Positions 8,902 through 16,662 of a stretch of DNA of 37,700 nt are shown here, piece after piece. The notes beneath the pieces were generated by a model. That model ran no database searches. It saw only the letters and a list, made by a program, of their open reading frames with translations, and was not told where the DNA came from. The position numbers and the translations under genes are program-made. The stretch comes from Terriglobia bacterium (GTDB lineage Bacteria; Acidobacteriota; Terriglobia; Terriglobales; Acidobacteriaceae), in the NCBI GenBank assembly GCA_020073565.1, contig JAIQEY010000051.1, positions 1 through 37,700 on the forward strand, given 5' to 3'. The stretch's first letter is position 1; the number at the start of each line of letters is the position of its first letter.

Positions 8902-9303
8902 GGACGAATGCTTCGTTGCCGGGAACACGAGGGATTGCTACTCGGTCGTCTTCAGGGGTGCACATCGAGGAGTTGCGAGCCGGTGGAAAAGCCGCAGTTG
9001 ATTGCGCGTGCACCACGCCGACCACTCGGCAGATCAGGCAGGTGACAGAACGTCCTGTCGTTTCGGCGACGGGTGAAAGACGAAAGCGCCCCAAGACTCG
9101 TTGAGTCACGGGACGCTCGCGGAACAGCCCTCCCCCAGAACTGCTCACGAGAAACATAGAACTGAAGAAAACGTCTGTGAATGGCACCCCCGTGCTATCC
9201 GACTTGGCCCGGATCACTAATGCTGACTTCAAGCGCGCATAGCGTTCCCAGCACTCTCAGCACTCTCACCCTGGGCGGAATGTCAGAGAAGCCGCACTCC
9301 GAA
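8902..9303. other. 400 bp intergenic, nothing recognised
   Basis: Lies between the convergent Het-C-like gene and the end of the photolyase gene set. No frame here has a family pattern. Short repeats of CAGCACTCTCA occur near 9250-9266 (two tandem copies) next to CCCAG/CTGGG arms, which could form a weak hairpin at the 3' end of the minus-strand operon. There is no clear T run, so it is not called a terminator. Confidence 0.4.
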
Positions 9304-10749
9304 TCAGCGCACTGCTGCCGTAGTAGCCTGCATGGCGCGGGCTGCGTTTCTGCACACTGCTTGGACCAGGCCCCGGAAAATCAAGATGTGAACAGGGTAA
9401 AGAGCCCACCAATAAAGTTCTCCTAGCAAACCGCGCGGCTCAAACCAGGCGCAGCAGCGAACCAGCGTCCGGCCCCTGGCCTGCGGAGAAAGCAGGAACT
9501 CCAGCCAGGCACGACCCGGGGTCTTCATTTCTGCCCGCAGCAGCAGACGATGGCCCGCTTCCAGATCCTGCACGTACCAAAAATCGACGTGATCATTCTT
9601 GTTCAGAGGTCCGCAGCTAAGGCTGTGCCTCATACCAGACCCTCCGAGGCATCGATCCAGCCAACCGCGGATTCGCCACAAACTATTCGCGTACAGATAG
9701 CCGTTCGAACCGCCGAGGTGCGTAATCACGGAGAACACGTCGTTTGGGGACGCGTCGGCGACCGCTTGGCGGACGTCACACAGAACCCCGTCCCGCCGAG
9801 TGAAGACGTGCGCAGGATGGGAAGGAAGGGTCGCGATCAGCGAATCGTCCGGCAGCCTGCGCGTCATGGTCTTCTCGATCGCAGCGTCGTAAGACATGGG
9901 TCGTATTGCAGGGAACAGCTCAGCACCGCGGGTGCTTCTGCAGACGACCTCAGTGCGCAGGCCCTCGATCAGTGGGCGGGCGATCGACGTGGGAAGCGGG
10001 GTCACCAAGCGCAACCAGTAGGAAGACAGTCGCGGAGTCAGGACAGGCACGCGGAGCAACCAGCGCCGAAGCCGCCGGGCTCGGGCATAGGTGAGCATCA
10101 TGCTGCGGTAGGTTTCAATCGTTGCGCCCCCGATTTCGATCACCTGACCGGTTGACTCCGGTGACTGCAACGCCGCGACCAGATAATCGAGAACGTCATC
10201 GATGGCAATGGGCTGAGTGCGCGTAATCACCCAGCGGGGACAGATCATGACCGGGAGGCGCTCGGTCAAGTATCGAATCAACTCGAACGAGACACTGCCA
10301 TTGCCGACAATGATGCCTGCGCGGAATTCAGTTACCGGCGGTCCGAATCTGCGTAGAGCTTCGCCAGTTTCTTGGCGGCTCTTGAGATGCGCGGAAATTT
10401 GTGACGTTTCGGACGCGAGACCGCCAAGGTAGATGATCCGGTTCACTCCTGCCTGGCGGCCCGCCACGGCAAAGTTGTGGGCGGCGAGCCGGTCGCGCTC
10501 TTGGAAATCTCCGCCGGAGGCTGACATCGAGTGAATCAGATAGTAGGCAACCTCGATTCCTTGCATTGCTGCGGCAACGCTCTCCGGTTGCAATACGTCG
10601 GCAACCACAATGCGAGTGCTCTCGGCCACTCGCGGGTCCACCCGCGAAGCGTCCCGTACCATACACGAGACTTCGTGTCCGGAATCCACCAGACGCGGGA
10701 TTAACCTGCTCCCCACATATCCGGTCGCACCACTGACCAGAATCTTCAT
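9304..10749 (-). CDS. NAD(P)-binding SDR protein with C-terminal DUF2867 domain
   Basis: About 481 residues from the Met at 10749 (MKILVSGATGYVGSRLIPRL). The N-terminal half is an atypical short-chain dehydrogenase/NmrA-like Rossmann domain with the GATGYVG dinucleotide motif, IVVADVLQPES and a YYLIHSM segment. The C-terminal ~170 residues, from about SYDAAIEKTM through NGYLYANSLWRIRGW, LDRCLGG and GELYWWALYPVHILIF, match DUF2867. The start codon overlaps the TspO stop as ATGA, showing translational coupling; this start is preferred over the ORF start 60 bases upstream. Genes of this type recur beside photolyase and TspO in light-response clusters of several bacteria. The substrate is unknown. 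It is the last gene of the operon. Confidence 0.88.
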   Translation of the reverse strand: MKILVSGATGYVGSRLIPRLVDSGHEVSCMVRDASRVDPRVAESTRIVVADVLQPESVAAAMQGIEVAYYLIHSMSASGGDFQERDRLAAHNFAVAGRQAGVNRIIYLGGLASETSQISAHLKSRQETGEALRRFGPPVTEFRAGIIVGNGSVSFELIRYLTERLPVMICPRWVITRTQPIAIDDVLDYLVAALQSPESTGQVIEIGGATIETYRSMMLTYARARRLRRWLLRVPVLTPRLSSYWLRLVTPLPTSIARPLIEGLRTEVVCRSTRGAELFPAIRPMSYDAAIEKTMTRRLPDDSLIATLPSHPAHVFTRRDGVLCDVRQAVADASPNDVFSVITHLGGSNGYLYANSLWRIRGWLDRCLGGSGMRHSLSCGPLNKNDHVDFWYVQDLEAGHRLLLRAEMKTPGRAWLEFLLSPQARGRTLVRCCAWFEPRGLLGELYWWALYPVHILIFRGLVQAVCRNAARAMQATTAAVR

Positions 10750-11231
10750 ACCGCACCGGAGTTCAGTTGCCAGATTTTGAAATTGAGTAGTGTGGCAAAA
10801 GCAACCCAAAGGGCGTAGGGCACCATAAGCCAGAAGGCGAGGCCGGAAACCGATCGAGCTGCCAGGGCGGTTGCGACAACAGCACCGAACAGGAAAACAA
10901 TCTCAACCAGCGCTATTCCCGGCCGTCGAAGTCCGAAGAACAGCCATGACCAGGCCACATTTAGCAAAAGTTGGGCAAAGAACAGTGTCAACGCAAGTCT
11001 TGTGCCGCCCCAATCTGCTTTGCCCCAAACCAGCCAGGCGCTTAGTGCCATTAGGAAATACAGAAGTGACCAAACGGGAGCGAAGATCCAGTTAGGTGGG
11101 TTGAAGGAAGGCTTTCTAAGTTCCGCGTACCAGGCACCGACCGAGGACGACGTCCAGATGGAGCCCAGCACTGCCGCGCTGTAGCACAAAAACAGGAAGA
11201 AGAGGAGCATGAGCCAGCGGTTGTCAGACAT
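10746..11231 (-). CDS. tspO: TspO/MBR family membrane protein
   Basis: 161 residues with five predicted hydrophobic segments, the normal size and topology. Family patterns visible: WYAELRKPSFNPPNWIFAPVW after the first helix (written here as the first-loop signature), NVAWSWLFFG in the middle and PYALWVAFATLLNFKIWQLN at the C-terminus, with many Trp residues. TspO proteins bind porphyrins and cholesterol-like ligands and affect tetrapyrrole and oxidative-stress responses. The start overlaps the photolyase stop by eight bases and the stop overlaps the SDR start as ATGA, so the three genes are one translationally coupled unit. The neighbourhood suggests a role in light or photo-oxidative stress. 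Confidence 0.93.
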   Translation of the reverse strand: MSDNRWLMLLFFLFLCYSAAVLGSIWTSSSVGAWYAELRKPSFNPPNWIFAPVWSLLYFLMALSAWLVWGKADWGGTRLALTLFFAQLLLNVAWSWLFFGLRRPGIALVEIVFLFGAVVATALAARSVSGLAFWLMVPYALWVAFATLLNFKIWQLNSGAV

Positions 11232-12609
11232 GGCTAGCCTCCAGCCGTCTCACATTTTGGATGTAGTGCTTAGAATCGAACTTCTTTGAGGTGCTGGCGA
11301 GCGACATATATCGCACCTGTCCAAACACTGGACGCTCGAACCAAGGGCGATCGTGCTTGCCTACGATGGCCCACGCAATGCCCGCGTAGCCGTTGGGGTC
11401 GCGGCCGTCCAGTTCATAGCGGTCATTGAGCCAGACGGCCCGGCTGTAAGCGGCGCCAACCGACGGACTCCACTCCAGGATTTTCTTGGCCCAGTACATC
11501 CGCATGTAGTTGTGCATCCAGCCCGTCAGGACCATTTGTTTCTGAGCAGCGTTCCACAGAGGATCGTGACTTTCAGCCTGCTCGAGCTGTTCCTCGTCGT
11601 AAACAATAGGGCGACGGTCGCCCGAGTGTTGGGCAAAAGAGCGATCCGCCCATGGCTCGAGGCATTCGAAGGAATCATAGTATGAGTTGTAACGAACGAA
11701 ATTCACCGAGAGCTCACGTCGGACAATCAATTGTTCCAGAAATGCCTGCTTCGCAGACGCCGGCGCGGATGCCGCCTGCACGGCGTGCGCGATTGTGAGA
11801 GGACCGATATGGCCAAAGTGAAGATAGGGCGAGAGGAGGCTGGTTCCGGAAAGGTCAGGATGATTCCGGTCCTTGGGATAACTCCGCAACCCATGTTTGA
11901 CGAAGTCAGCCAGAACGCTCAGCGCACGCTTGGTTCCGCCCTGCCAGTTCTCGACCGGCGAAACGGAGCGATCGAGCGACCAGCCTGTCGTGAAATCCTC
12001 ATGCGCCGAAAGTGAATGCAGATCTCGTCGCTTGTTCCACGGGGTTCGCGCCTTGACGACCTTCGTTGGAATAAGGAACTGGGGCAAGAGTTCCTGGAGT
12101 CGCGGGCGGATAGTGCGGGCACCAAAATGCTCCTTACCGAGCAGCCGCGAGGGCACGACGACGTCGGCATCAACGGTCCAGAAAGGCACCTTCAAGTGTT
12201 GGGCGGCGCGGACTCGCCCTTGCTCAGTTTCGCGCAGGGGATTTTCGTCGCCAATTACGATCGCCGGGCGGACCTGTTCACAAAACTTAATTAGGCTGTG
12301 ATCAGGGTACGTCCGCAGGACAAAGCCGACATTACGCTTGGAAAGTCCCTCTTCGATGTCCGGAATTCCGGAGGCGAGAAACCGGTAGTGACGCAGATTG
12401 GCGTGCGGATAAAAAGGCACCGGAGCAAGGAAAGCAACCACCGGCTTGCCGAGTTCGTTGCCAAGCTTAACCGCCACATCCAGAGCGGGGTTGTCCAATG
12501 CCCGCTGGGCGCGCTGCATCCAGTAGACTACGCACTCTCCTTCTGGATTCGGCGCTCCGGGTTTCCGCACGGTGATGCGGGGATCGAGACTGAGTGTTTT
12601 GATTCCCAT
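11224..12609 (-). CDS. phr: Class II CPD (cyclobutane pyrimidine dimer) photolyase
   Basis: About 461 residues from the Met at 12609 (MGIKTLSLDPRI); the frame is open another 52 codons upstream, but that extension is low-complexity and lacks a family match. Class II signatures: VVYWMQRAQRALDNPALDVA at the N-terminal photolyase domain, LIVRRELSVNFVRYN, then SYYDSFECLEPWA, and near the C-terminus GWMHNYMRMYWAKKILEW and LNDRYELDGRDPNGYAGIAW followed by AIVGKHDRPW. These form the FAD-binding pocket and the Trp/Tyr electron path. The enzyme splits cyclobutane pyrimidine dimers using blue light. It is followed by tspO with an eight-base overlap. No strong ribosome binding site is visible; 58 bases separate it from the DUF378 gene. 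Confidence 0.95.
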   Translation of the reverse strand: MGIKTLSLDPRITVRKPGAPNPEGECVVYWMQRAQRALDNPALDVAVKLGNELGKPVVAFLAPVPFYPHANLRHYRFLASGIPDIEEGLSKRNVGFVLRTYPDHSLIKFCEQVRPAIVIGDENPLRETEQGRVRAAQHLKVPFWTVDADVVVPSRLLGKEHFGARTIRPRLQELLPQFLIPTKVVKARTPWNKRRDLHSLSAHEDFTTGWSLDRSVSPVENWQGGTKRALSVLADFVKHGLRSYPKDRNHPDLSGTSLLSPYLHFGHIGPLTIAHAVQAASAPASAKQAFLEQLIVRRELSVNFVRYNSYYDSFECLEPWADRSFAQHSGDRRPIVYDEEQLEQAESHDPLWNAAQKQMVLTGWMHNYMRMYWAKKILEWSPSVGAAYSRAVWLNDRYELDGRDPNGYAGIAWAIVGKHDRPWFERPVFGQVRYMSLASTSKKFDSKHYIQNVRRLEASHV

Positions 12610-12667
12610 CCCAAGTAAAGTGGGAGAGAACGCAGAGGCGTTCTCCCCCGTCCTCCGTGTCCTCCCT

Positions 12668-12910
12668 CTAGCGGGCGCGGGCCGGAGCCGACTCGTGTCC
12701 CCAGCGGTGCTGAATGGCCTTGAAATAGACAGCCTGGTACAGCGCCGCCAGGCCAACCAGGGCATAGACGACGGAACTGAGTGTTGAAGTTTCGCCGAAT
12801 TTCATTCCGAAAATAGCGGCCACCAGGTCGAAGTGCGCAACGCTCACCAGACCCCAGTTCAGTCCGCCCACCACTAGAAGCACAGCTGCGATCACATCTA
12901 ACGTCTTCAT
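12668..12910 (-). CDS. DUF378 family small membrane protein
   Basis: 80 residues from the Met at 12910 (MKTLDVIAAVLLVVGGLNWG). A GGAGGAAAAG sits directly before this ATG, so it is preferred over the ATG four codons upstream, whose own codons contain that site. DUF378 proteins are about 70-90 residues with two membrane helices and the motif GGLNWGLV in the first; here the second helix is LSSVVYALVGLAALYQAVYF. Function is unknown; in other bacteria (YuzA) the gene is small and non-essential. It lies 16 bases after the FAS1 gene, so both are probably in one transcript, with the photolyase gene 58 bases on. Confidence 0.85.
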   Translation of the reverse strand: MKTLDVIAAVLLVVGGLNWGLVSVAHFDLVAAIFGMKFGETSTLSSVVYALVGLAALYQAVYFKAIQHRWGHESAPARAR

Positions 12911-12926
12911 CTTTTCCTCCATTTAC

Positions 12927-13418
12927 TTAGTCTTTGGGTAGAAGTACGGTGTCGATCACGTGGATCACGCCGTTCGAAGCCAAAACATCGGCCTTCACTA
13001 CCTTGGCGTCATTGACCATCACGGTGCCTTCGTTGACCGTCAGTTTCAGGTCCTGGCCATTGATGGTTTTCGCCGAAGAGAGTTTCACCACCTGCGCCGC
13101 AGTCACGTCGCCCGACACCACGTGGTAGAGCAGGATGGCCTTCAACTTGTCCTTGTTCTCGGGCTTGAGAAGCGACTCGACGGTGCCCGCCGGCAGCTTG
13201 CTGAAGGCTTCGTCTGTGGGAGCAAACACGGTGAAAGGGCCCTTGCCTTTCAGGGTGTCAGCCAAACCGGCGGCTTGAAGCGCCGTGGCCAACGTGTTGA
13301 AGGTTCCCGCGGCGACCGCGGTGTCAACAATGTCCTTTTTGGCGGAACCGGCGGCTGCCGGCATGGCGCTTACGAGGACGCTGAGAATCAATGCAAAACT
13401 GGCTGCTTTCAATTTCAT
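12927..13418 (-). CDS. Secreted fasciclin (FAS1) domain protein
   Basis: 163 residues: a signal peptide (MKLKAASFALILSVLVSAMP, cleaved after AAAG) followed by one FAS1 domain of normal length. Family landmarks: DIVDTAVAAGTFNTLATALQ, the H1 box GPFTVFAPTDEAFSKLP, LLYHVVSGDVTAAQVV and the H2 box NGVIHVIDTVLLPKD at the very end. Such small bacterial FAS1 proteins are periplasmic or surface adhesive proteins, frequent in light-exposed and stress clusters. The ribosome binding site AAGGAGAG stands just before the ATG. It is the first gene of the minus-strand set and is divergent from the XRE-cupin regulator. Confidence 0.93.
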   Translation of the reverse strand: MKLKAASFALILSVLVSAMPAAAGSAKKDIVDTAVAAGTFNTLATALQAAGLADTLKGKGPFTVFAPTDEAFSKLPAGTVESLLKPENKDKLKAILLYHVVSGDVTAAQVVKLSSAKTINGQDLKLTVNEGTVMVNDAKVVKADVLASNGVIHVIDTVLLPKD

Positions 13419-13594
13419 CTCTCCTTATTTTCTTGTTCTCTCTGTTTTCTGTTGCACTCTTGCCCGTTTGCTGTATTAACTATAGGGAACAATGATTGTC
13501 GCAACACGAAAAGTAACGAGATTCTGCAAATCATGTGAGTACCAGTCCAAACTCCAACCCGCTGTTGTACTGGTGGGAAAACGAGGAAAAGCGA
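13419..13594. promoter_or_regulatory. Divergent promoter region with small palindromes
   Basis: This 176 bp region separates the minus-strand FAS1 operon from the XRE-cupin gene, if the latter starts at 13595. It contains a perfect 11-base palindrome ACAATGATTGT (13489-13499). On the minus strand it lies between TTGCGA and TATAGT, which look like promoter boxes, though only 14 bases apart. A second ACAATTGT lies at 13607-13614 inside the start of the regulator gene. This is the natural place for operator sites of the divergent regulator. The assignment is inference from position and symmetry. Confidence 0.35.
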
Positions 13595-14179
13595 GTGGTC
13601 AATAAAACAATTGTCGAAGGGCTTCGGCCGTATGCGTTGGGCGAGAAACTGCGGACTCTGCGGCTGCGAAAGAGCATGGGTCTGGTTGAATTGGGCAAGC
13701 ACACCGGCCTTTCGGCGGCCATGCTCTCAAAACTGGAGCGTGGCAAACTGTTCCCCACACTCCCGACGCTGCTGCGTATCGCTTTGGTGTTTGGGGTGGG
13801 GCTCGAATACTTCTTTACTGATGAGCGTAAGCGTCATGTGGTGGCGATTGTACGCAAGAAGGAGCGCATGCGGTTTCCGGATAGTCCAGGAGGAGGGAAC
13901 ATCGCATACAACTTCGAGAGCCTGGACTTCAAGGCTACAGAACGCAAGCTAAATGCTTTCTACGCGGAATTCGAACCCATTGCCGCTGACAAGTCGCGGC
14001 CTCACCAGCATCCGGGCGTGGAATTGCTTTATCTAATCTCTGGGAAACTGGACCTCACCATCGGCTCCGAGACGTTCAACCTCGAATCAGGGGACGCCGT
14101 ATACTTTGATTCGGGAGTGCGTCACAGCTATCACCGTGCTAGCAAAAGTCCGTGCACTGGCGTGATTGTGACGGCATGA
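13595..14179 (+). CDS. XRE family transcriptional regulator with cupin sensor domain
   Basis: About 194 residues from the GTG at 13595, which has GAGGA seven bases upstream. The frame is open to another GTG at 13535, which lacks such a site and would add 20 poorly conserved residues. Residues 12-75 form a Cro/CI-type helix-turn-helix (LGEKLRTLRLRKSMGLVELG, then LSAAMLSKLERGKLFPTLPT). The C-terminal half is a cupin_2 domain with HQHPGVELLYLISGKLDLTI and SGDAVYFDSGVRHSYHR. Such XRE-cupin regulators sense small ligands or metals and act as repressors or activators. Its divergent position makes it the best candidate to control the FAS1-DUF378-photolyase-TspO-SDR genes. Confidence 0.88.
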   Translation: MVNKTIVEGLRPYALGEKLRTLRLRKSMGLVELGKHTGLSAAMLSKLERGKLFPTLPTLLRIALVFGVGLEYFFTDERKRHVVAIVRKKERMRFPDSPGGGNIAYNFESLDFKATERKLNAFYAEFEPIAADKSRPHQHPGVELLYLISGKLDLTIGSETFNLESGDAVYFDSGVRHSYHRASKSPCTGVIVTA

Positions 14180-14269
14180 CAAAACCGATTGCTCTGACCC
14201 AAACTCCGCTATTGCGTTCCCGTGTTTCCGCCCGCTCACTACCAGCCGTCGCGGCTATAATTCCGGGCG

Positions 14270-14581
14270 ATGGTGCCCAGGTCTCTTGCAAAAAAACTGT
14301 TCCGCACGTTCGCAAGAGTCCTTCCACAATGCGGCATGGTTTCGCAAGCCGTGGCATTCAATATGTTCCTAGCGCTTTTCCCGATCCTGCTGGTTGCGCT
14401 GGGCCTGGTGAGCAGCTCTCTGCGCAGGAAGAGCGGTCAGGAACTTGCGGTGCGGCTTTCGGAAAGTCTTCCCCCGGCCCGGGTCTGTGGAATCGGACTA
14501 GTGGAACCGCAGAACATTTGGGGACTGTCTCTCCCGCCTGACGATTGGAATGAAAGCGATTCAGAGCCTGCTCCAAGGTAG
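14270..14581 (+). pseudogene. Truncated YihY/BrkB-type membrane protein gene
   Basis: The frame begins MVPRSLAKKLFRTFARVLPQ and continues VSQAVAFNMFLALFPILLVA and LGLVSSSLRRKSGQELAVRL, SESLPP. This is the N-terminal part of a YihY/virulence factor BrkB family protein (normally about 270-320 residues with six helices): the AVAFNMFLALFP pattern is the characteristic first membrane helix. After about residue 70 the match stops and the remaining codons (WNRTSG-like, Pro-rich) look unrelated. Over 200 residues, including the remaining helices, are missing, so the gene is a remnant. Whatever replaced it lies before the tRNA-Arg gene. The break point is consistent with an insertion or deletion event at the edge of the integration zone. 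Confidence 0.7.
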
Positions 14582-14731
14582 AAGGATTCTCCGACTGGAG
14601 GACGACCGCGCCTGTCGATGGCAGCCCCTTTCTGACGCAGATCAAGGAATTAAATCGTCGATTCGCCCGTCCCTCCGCTGTGGGTTCATCCGACGCTGAA
14701 TCGCGGGAATCGATGGTAGAGTTGGACCAAC

Positions 14732-14808
14732 GGCCCCGTAGCTCAATTGGATAGAGCATCAGACTTCGGATCTGAGGGTTGGGGGTTCGACTCCCTCCGG
14801 GGTCGCCA
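14732..14808 (+). tRNA. tRNA-Arg, anticodon TCG
   Basis: Cloverleaf fits by eye: acceptor GGCCCCG pairs with CGGGGTC; D arm GCTC...GAGC; anticodon stem TCAGA/TCTGA with loop CTTCGGA, anticodon TCG (reads CGA and related Arg codons); variable loop GGGTT; T arm GGGGG-TTCGACT-CCCTC with one G-T pair; discriminator G and an encoded CCA (14806-14808). It appears intact. Confidence 0.93.
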
Positions 14809-15080
14809 TTTCATCCATCTAACTTCATCGCGTCCCAACGGCAAGGATCGAGCAGATGATGAGGAGCGAGATGAGAACAGGAATCGGCGGTCGGCGCACC
14901 CAGCAGTTTGAGGAGATGTAGCCAAAGATGCTAGTTACCGCCGTGTTTTCGCTCAACATCGGCGCCCACCACGACATGTGAGCGTCGCTGCCATCCCCGT
15001 CCGCTGTTGAGTGCCACCGACGCCGGATTGTGACATCTACAAGGCTAGGAAGCGGCTCTAGCCTATGAGAAACGGTTGGC

Positions 15081-15213
15081 ATGGCAACCAAACGTACAAA
15101 GGCCGATGAATCGCAGCGGCAGGCAGAACCAGTTGGAGAAGAAGTCTGAGCGTCGTCCTGAACAGGAAACTGGCGAAAGAAAGGTACGCGAGGACTTGAG
15201 CCGGGCTGCTTAG
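15081..15213 (+). pseudogene. Frameshifted copy of a small Lys/Arg-rich gene
   Basis: An ATG at 15081 begins MATKRTKADESQRQAEPV and soon stops. One base away, another frame continues NQLEKKSERRPEQETGERK, VREDLSRAA and ends at TAG 15211-15213. The intact gene at 36544-36708 encodes MATKRTKADKAQRQADELES followed by KSERRPAQVPK, so the two parts here are one gene interrupted by a one-base shift near 15123. The protein family is short, highly charged and, as far as I know, uncharacterised. No inverted repeats like those around the intact copy are seen here. Confidence 0.7.
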
Positions 15214-15241
15214 TCCGACGGCGAATCCCGCCCAAGAAACT

Positions 15242-15384
15242 TGGGTCCAAAGTTGGGTCCAACAAGAAGGCCATTTTCAGCCCAAAACGGGGGGAAGTTG
15301 CGCCAGATCAACGAAAGCGTTGTGAGTTCATAACCCAAAGGTCGGATTGATCCGGATCGGTTAATTTGGGTCCGATCTGGGTCC
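15242..15384 (+). repeat. Four TGGGTCC direct repeats in two pairs
   Basis: The heptamer TGGGTCC occurs at 15242-15248, 15254-15260, 15367-15373 and 15378-15384. Spacing within each pair is 12 and 11 bases (about one helical turn) and the pairs are about 113 bases apart. Three of the four are preceded by T and followed by A or GA. Such helically phased pairs resemble arm-type binding sites of tyrosine recombinases or excisionases, and they lie beside a tRNA-Asp 3' fragment. Function is inferred from layout only. Confidence 0.5.
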
Positions 15385-15483
15385 AATAAGCCGGCCAAAG
15401 AGTTCCCTTGGGTTCCCTTAAAGGATTAAGAACGGGCTGTCAGTACCGTTAAGTTCCAATGAGTTACATCGGCCAGCGACTCT

Positions 15484-15526
15484 GTCACGGCAGAGGCCGC
15501 GGGTTCGAGTCCCGTCGTCCCCGCCA
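15484..15526 (+). other. tRNA-Asp 3' end fragment, probable attachment-site relic
   Basis: From the anticodon loop to CCA the sequence reads as the 3' half of a tRNA-Asp: loop CTGTCAC (anticodon GTC), T arm GCGGG-TTCGAGT-CCCGT (15499-15515), acceptor 3' strand CGTCCCC, discriminator G and CCA (15524-15526). The matching acceptor 5' strand GGGGACG and a D arm are not found upstream, and the anticodon stem does not pair. A tRNA 3' end without its 5' half is the usual footprint of a site-specific integration. An xis-int pair lies 1.1-2.6 kb downstream. Confidence 0.7.
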
Positions 15527-15752
15527 TTCCTTTCAAGAGTTTAGAAGGAATTGCAAATTCAACCTCGGGGGCATCTCGGGGGCAACAAGCCGCGAAGGTG
15601 CCCGAAGCGCTCGAACACCACTCCAAATCCTCATCCTCTTATTCCGAGTGCATTCAACCTGATCACACGGCACAATCGCTGTCGTCAGGCGTGTGGCTCG
15701 CAGGTAGCGGAATCCGCAACCGGGGACTTATAGTCTTTCCAGGAGTCTCGCG

Positions 15753-16640
15753 CTGAACGTTCACCTCATCGACGGCACCTACGAACTGTTCCGCCACTAC
15801 TATGCGCTTCCCTCGGCCGGCGATCGCGACGGCCAGGAGGTCGCGGCCGTGCGAGGCGTTCTCGCATCGATTCTCGGCATGATCAAGGAGGGAGCCACTC
15901 ATATCGGAGTGGCGACGGACCATGTCATCGAATCCTTCCGTAATGAGCTGTGGGTGGGATACAAGACCAGTGAGGGCATCGAACCCGAACTCTGGGCGCA
16001 GTTCCCGGTGCTCGAGGAGGCACTTGTTGCCATGGGAGTTGTCGTCTGGCCGATGGTGGAGTTCGAGGCCGACGATGCGTTGGCCGCCGCCGCGGAGTTG
16101 GCAGCAGGCGACGACCGCGTCGAGCGCGTGATCATCTGCACGCCCGACAAGGACCTCGCGCAATGCGTGCGTGGCACGCGGGTCGTGCAGATGGATCGCC
16201 GCACGCGCACAATCCGGGACGAAGCCGGAGTGGTCGCGAAGTTCGGAGTTCCGCCGGCGTCAATCCCCGACTATCTCGCTCTCGTAGGCGATGCGGCGGA
16301 TGGGTTTCCGGGGCTGCCGGGTTGGGGCGCGAAGTCCGCGTCGGCGGTCCTCGCACGCTTCGGCCGCCTCGAAGCGATCCCGGAGGACTGGCGCCAGTGG
16401 CAAGTCAAGGCGGCAAGTCCCGCGAAGCTCGCGAGTACGTTGCTACACGAACGGGATCGAGCGCTTCTGTTTCGTACTCTGGCGACCCTGCGCACCGATA
16501 TTCCTCTTTTCGACTCGGTGGACCAGTTGCAGTGGAAGGGGCCGACACCGGCATTTCCTGCGCTCGCTGCGCGGCTCGACGCTACGGCTCGCGGAAGCAA
16601 GCTGATGTCTTCTGTTGTGCTCGAGAAGATCGGAGGTTAG
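15753..16640 (+). CDS. 5'-3' exonuclease, FEN/Pol I N-terminal type, apparent CTG start
   Basis: About 295 residues if it starts at CTG 15753. The first residues NVHLIDGTYELFRHYYALPS are the conserved beginning of this family, with the first metal-binding Asp, and AGGAG stands seven bases before the CTG. No ATG, GTG or TTG lies in a suitable place; the first one, GTG 15849, would remove the catalytic Asp strand. Other landmarks: EFEADDALA (residues ~105), CTPDKDLAQCV (~130) and the helix-three-turn-helix GDAADGFPGLPGWGAKSA (~179-195). The family cleaves 5' flaps and RNA primers; stand-alone versions can back up Pol I. It lies between a tRNA-Asp relic and the integrase gene. Confidence 0.88.
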   Translation: MNVHLIDGTYELFRHYYALPSAGDRDGQEVAAVRGVLASILGMIKEGATHIGVATDHVIESFRNELWVGYKTSEGIEPELWAQFPVLEEALVAMGVVVWPMVEFEADDALAAAAELAAGDDRVERVIICTPDKDLAQCVRGTRVVQMDRRTRTIRDEAGVVAKFGVPPASIPDYLALVGDAADGFPGLPGWGAKSASAVLARFGRLEAIPEDWRQWQVKAASPAKLASTLLHERDRALLFRTLATLRTDIPLFDSVDQLQWKGPTPAFPALAARLDATARGSKLMSSVVLEKIGG

Positions 16641-16662
16641 CGCGGGCAACCCGAACTGGGCG

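Noticed and set aside
14825..15274. 149-codon minus-strand ORF
   Set aside because: It runs antisense across the frameshifted MATKRT gene and has no recognisable domain.
15426..15626. Minus-strand ORF with GTTGLEPAASAVTESLADVT
   Set aside because: It is the antisense of the tRNA-Asp 3' fragment; this kind of ORF is a well-known artefact next to tRNA attachment sites.
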